Part shown: piece by piece, positions 61,282 to 64,000 of the stretch
How the letters are laid out: each line of letters starts with the position of its first letter
How positions within the stretch are numbered: position 1 is the stretch's first letter
Origin: CAZENU01 sp965222125
GTDB taxonomy: Bacteria > Chloroflexota > Dehalococcoidia > Lucifugimonadales > CAZENU01
Direction: 5' to 3'
NCBI GenBank assembly: GCA_965222125.1
Contig: CBDCTC010000006.1
Coordinates: forward strand, 1,302,001-1,366,000
Length of the DNA: 64,000 bases
Position numbers and translations under genes: made by a program
The notes under the pieces: generated by a model
Database searches by the model: none
Seen by the model: only the letters and a program-made list of their open reading frames with translations
Told to the model about the DNA's origin: nothing

Positions 61282-61518
61282 ATGTCTGTCCAGATCACGA
61301 TAAGGAACATACCGGAAGAGGTTCGGGACGCTCTTGCCGTACGGGCCGCGCAACGGCACCAATCCATGCAGGGCTTCCTGCTGAGCGAGCTGGAACGAAT
61401 GGCGTCGCGGCCGTCCGTTGACGAGGTGCTACGCGACATCCGTGTACGCAAGGCGGCCAAGGGGGACAGGGTGCCGCCGGCCAGCATTCTCGAAGCTCGA
61501 GACGCGGACCGGAGGTGA
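61282..61518 (+). CDS. FitA/VapB-type ribbon-helix-helix antitoxin
   Basis: A 78-residue antitoxin. The DNA-binding ribbon-helix-helix is MSVQITIRNIPEEVRDALAV, then RAAQRHQSMQGFLLSELERM; the C-terminal part (RVPPASILEARDADRR) would wrap the toxin. The inverted repeat ATGA-CA-TCAT just at the start codon could be its operator. Overlaps the toxin gene by 4 bp. Confidence 0.88.
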   Translation: MSVQITIRNIPEEVRDALAVRAAQRHQSMQGFLLSELERMASRPSVDEVLRDIRVRKAAKGDRVPPASILEARDADRR

Positions 61519-61934
61519 CGCTCGTCGTCGACGCGTCCGTCCTCGTCGCCGCGCTGGTAGATCCGGGGAGCGAGGGCGTTTGGGCTGAATCGGCGATCGA
61601 GTCGGAAACCATCTTTGCCCCGGAAATCGCGCTGGCCGAAGCGGCCAATACGCTCCGTAAGCTCGAGCAGACCCGCGAAATCTCCAGCTTGGAGGCCACG
61701 CTGGCATTCCGCGACCTGACGCGTCTCGGCGTGCAACTGGTACCGTTCGAGCCGTTCGCCGAACGCGTTTGGGCCCTTAGAGGCAATCTGACGTGTTACG
61801 ACGCCTGGTACGTGGCGCTGGCAGAGGGCTTAGGCTGCCCGATGATGACGCTGGACAGAAGACTCAGCCGAACCAGCGGGCCTAGGTGCGAGATAGTGGT
61901 GCCACCCTCGCATGCACAGGAAGCGGACGTGTGA
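61515..61934 (+). CDS. PIN-domain toxin (VapC/FitB type)
   Basis: A 139-residue ribonuclease toxin with a GTG start overlapping the antitoxin stop (GTGA). The acidic residues of the PIN site are D in LVVDASVLVAALVD, E in EIALAEAANTLRK, D in CYDAWYVALAEGL and D in MMTLDRRLSR. The active site is complete, so it looks functional. Confidence 0.9.
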   Translation: MTLVVDASVLVAALVDPGSEGVWAESAIESETIFAPEIALAEAANTLRKLEQTREISSLEATLAFRDLTRLGVQLVPFEPFAERVWALRGNLTCYDAWYVALAEGLGCPMMTLDRRLSRTSGPRCEIVVPPSHAQEADV

Positions 61935-61957
61935 CGGGTCTTCCGCTGGCGGCTTGC

Positions 61958-62851
61958 CTACACCGGCATCGTGCGGCCGGTGAGCTTTCTTCCCGCGTCG
62001 GCGATGCCACGGTCGCCCGTCCCGACGATCCTCGCCCCCAGCTCTTCGATGGCGTACTTCGCCCTCTCGTGGTCGCTCATGGTCGTGTCCGGCCAGCCGC
62101 CATGGAAGGCTATGCCCGCCTTGTGGCAGGCCTGTATCACCGTGTTCATCGGCCTCAGCAGCTTCGGCGGGTACGGGACGGAACGCAGCCCGGGGTCGCC
62201 GAAGGAGAACGACATGTCCCCCGGCCCCCACTCGGCGAAGTAGATGCCGGGCGTCGCGGCGATGGCGTCGGCGTTCGGCAGCGCATGACGGTCCTCGATT
62301 TTGAGTCCCAGGAGCAGCTCGCCGTCCGGATTGAGCGGCCACGGGTCGGCCCGGCGCAGGTACTCCTCCGGGCTGATGCCCCATATCGCCGCGGGCTGAG
62401 TCTGGCCGCCGCCGCCCCGCATGCCCTCCGGTATGCCGAGGTCGCGGCCGATCTTCTGAAACGAGTATCTCGCCGTCGCCACGTAGGCCTTGACCGCCTC
62501 AGGGTCGCGGGCGTGCGTGTGGTTGATCCCGTGGGCGCCCGTGCTAAGCACGTGCCTCGTCTGCCAGGCGTTGTAGATCACCTCGTCGCGCGTCCTGCAG
62601 TTGGACGGCAGCGAGGCTACGACGGTCGGCGTCCGGTGCCCGCTGGGCGTGGGCCCGCCGTCCCTCAGGCCGCGCATGAAGTCGGTCAGCCCCTTGATGT
62701 CGAAGGCGAAGTGCTCGAACTCCACCAGCAGCATGTCGGCCCACGTCTGCGACGCCTCCAGCCCCGACTCGTACGTCAGCTCCGGCGCCGGCGTCGAGTA
62801 GGCGGGCTGTCCCTGCTCGAGCAGCTCGATCACCTTGTTGATTCTGCCCAT
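61958..62851 (-). CDS. HpcH/HpaI aldolase/citrate lyase family protein
   Basis: A 297-residue TIM-barrel aldolase-type enzyme. MLLVEFEHFAFDIKGLTDFM near residue 40 and LLGLKIEDRHALPNADAIAA near residue 190 (metal-binding E), then FAEWGPGDMSFSFGDPGLR (metal-binding D) fit the family, although the spacing differs from classic HpaI. It would split or form 4-hydroxy-2-keto acids. AAGGAGGGAACGAC precedes the ATG. Convergent with the FitAB pair. Confidence 0.82.
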   Translation of the reverse strand: MGRINKVIELLEQGQPAYSTPAPELTYESGLEASQTWADMLLVEFEHFAFDIKGLTDFMRGLRDGGPTPSGHRTPTVVASLPSNCRTRDEVIYNAWQTRHVLSTGAHGINHTHARDPEAVKAYVATARYSFQKIGRDLGIPEGMRGGGGQTQPAAIWGISPEEYLRRADPWPLNPDGELLLGLKIEDRHALPNADAIAATPGIYFAEWGPGDMSFSFGDPGLRSVPYPPKLLRPMNTVIQACHKAGIAFHGGWPDTTMSDHERAKYAIEELGARIVGTGDRGIADAGRKLTGRTMPV

Positions 62852-63031
62852 GTCGTTCCCTCCTTAACAGCGGTCCGGGCGACGGCGGTCTCTCCACTGC
62901 GGCGAGCCTACGCGCGCCGTGCGATAATGCTGTATGGCAAGCACGCTCTTTGTTGACGACGTATCCACTGCCGCCAGATCATACATCCGGTGGCAGTGGG
63001 ATAGCCATGCCGCGATCAGGGCGGCCGCGCC

Positions 63032-63739
63032 GTGACCCGCGAACGTCACAGCCGGGACGCCGAGATTCTGGCGTCTCTATCGGACCGCCTGAAAGCCGAG
63101 AGCCAAGTGAGTCGGCGAAAGCGTCGCCGCACCCGGATTCTGTTCATGGTCGTGACGGGCCTCCTCGTGCTCGCGTCCATTCCGTACCTCATCGGGCAGT
63201 TTCGACCGGACCCCGAGGCGCAAAGGCAGCAGGGGCTGATTACGGCCGCCCTCCAGCAGGTGCGGGTCGGGATGACGCTGCCGGAGGTCAACAGACTCTT
63301 CGACCGGATGCACACGCCGCCCCGCGCTTCGATCGCTCTCCAAGACGCTCAAGACCCCGATACGGCCGTCTTAACCGCCCCAAGCGCCGACGGCTCCGAG
63401 ATGCGTTTCGCATTCGACACGTCGGCGGGATTCCTGGAGGCCCCCTATGTCGCGGTCGTGGTGTTCCCAAAGACCCGCCAGGGGCCGCCGCCCACGTTCA
63501 TCGTGTTCTCCGCGCAGTCCGCGAGTGTGGCGGCTGTGACGGAGGTGGAGTGCGGCAGGGCGATGGAGATCGTCAGCCAGGCCCCGCTCGTTCCCGAGGA
63601 GGCGTACCAGGAGGCCCCGATACGACCGAAGAGGAACGACCTCGTCAGCGACGACGTGTACGACGTCTGGATTGCAGGTCGGGCGCTCCTCGCCCACGAC
63701 GTGGCAGCCCAGCTGCGCTGCGTTCCATCCGACTCCTGA
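63032..63739 (+). CDS. single-pass membrane protein of unknown function
   Basis: A 235-residue protein with a GTG start. A basic stretch (SRRKRRRTRILFMVV) precedes one membrane helix at about residues 36-55, so the C-terminal part should lie outside. The outer part has no recognised motif; two cysteines are far apart (ECGRAMEIVS and LRCVPSDS). I do not recognise the family. Confidence 0.65.
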   Translation: MTRERHSRDAEILASLSDRLKAESQVSRRKRRRTRILFMVVTGLLVLASIPYLIGQFRPDPEAQRQQGLITAALQQVRVGMTLPEVNRLFDRMHTPPRASIALQDAQDPDTAVLTAPSADGSEMRFAFDTSAGFLEAPYVAVVVFPKTRQGPPPTFIVFSAQSASVAAVTEVECGRAMEIVSQAPLVPEEAYQEAPIRPKRNDLVSDDVYDVWIAGRALLAHDVAAQLRCVPSDS

Positions 63740-63832
63740 GCATCCGCGGCCTGCTGGCGTTTCTTGACTTCGATTCGGCTGGTGTGTTACCCATGCGGCG
63801 GCCCAACCCAAGGACAACCGCAAGGACTGAGG

Positions 63833-64000
63833 ATGGCTGACACGATACCCGAAGGCCTGACTTCCGACGACCTGCGCGAGATGTACCGGCTCATGCTCAT
63901 GGGACGCCGGTTCTCGGAGCGCGCGATGGAGCTGGCCGAGGCAGGCCGGCTGCCCACGGGCCTCCACCCAAGCGCTGGGCAGGAGGCGGTCGGCGTCGGT
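63833..64000 (+). CDS. dehydrogenase E1 component, alpha subunit, 5' part
   Basis: 56 residues to the window edge. LREMYRLMLMGRRFSERAME and GLHPSAGQEAVGVG match the N-terminus of pyruvate or branched-chain 2-oxoacid dehydrogenase E1 alpha (thiamine diphosphate enzymes); HxSxGQEA is the hallmark. The ATG at 63833 follows a weak AGGACTGAGG. The beta subunit would be expected next, outside the window. Confidence 0.85.
   Translation, partial: MADTIPEGLTSDDLREMYRLMLMGRRFSERAMELAEAGRLPTGLHPSAGQEAVGVG

Noticed and set aside
1..64000. tRNA, rRNA or riboswitch genes
   Set aside because: Reading both strands by eye I found no convincing cloverleaf, rRNA segment or known riboswitch core; a covariance-model search was not possible here.

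Overview
This is a GC-rich window with about 60 protein genes, no rRNA or tRNA that I could see, and a lower-GC repeat block. The gene content suggests an uncultured Chloroflexota bacterium, perhaps SAR202/Dehalococcoidia-like. The signs are two enolase-superfamily genes, several amidohydrolases and Gfo/Idh/MocA oxidoreductases, a DUF1501/DUF1800 pair, and short dispersed hairpin repeats. This lineage call is inference, not a database result. Several promoters match the sigma-70 consensus closely (TTGACA, 17 bp, TATATT).

Layout. 1-6338: an incomplete Gfo/Idh/MocA gene diverges from a 5-oxoprolinase operon (pxpABC), followed by a GNAT, a DedA-type membrane protein, an amidohydrolase and an AAC(3)-like acetyltransferase. 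6333-8103: an element with matching inverted ends carries a GxxExxY (PD-(D/E)XK) gene and eleven tandem units that look like internal-deletion copies of it. 8152-11957: folE, an acetyltransferase, a GT4 glycosyltransferase and a two-domain GNAT. 12118-13700: a BglII-type restriction-modification pair whose endonuclease frame is broken twice at homopolymers. 13826-20895: three amidohydrolase paralogues, a beta-propeller glycosidase-like gene, a homocysteine methyltransferase-like gene, a DAO-type oxidase and a lone HicB. 20926-24694: a sulfite oxidase-like enzyme, a DUF6978/DUF1828 pair, a broken methyltransferase and a TPR-transposase chimera.

24700-30246 is a minus-strand module (DUF1800, DUF1501, NHL propeller, TIM-barrel protein) behind a near-perfect promoter. 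IS30, a PD40 propeller gene, two Gfo/Idh/MocA genes, an Lrp-type domain, hpf and a repeat-filled gap follow. 39967-51897 is a minus-strand arginine cluster (argJ, argB, UPF0182, argD, argG, argH) plus rpe. It is interrupted by a TumE-type toxin-antitoxin pair and a MaoC gene, and a HepT/MntA pair lies beyond rpe. No argC or argF is present.

52119-64000: two enolase-superfamily genes, each preceded by short direct repeats, an IS630 copy inserted at the stop codon of a 2-hydroxyacid dehydrogenase, an adenosine deaminase-like gene with a frameshift, an Ldh-type dehydrogenase, a thiolase/DUF35 pair, a FitAB-type toxin-antitoxin pair, an HpcH/HpaI aldolase and the start of a dehydrogenase E1 alpha gene. 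The metabolic genes fit catabolism of sugar acids, amino acid derivatives and small organic acids. The most unusual structure is the GxxExxY element with its array.
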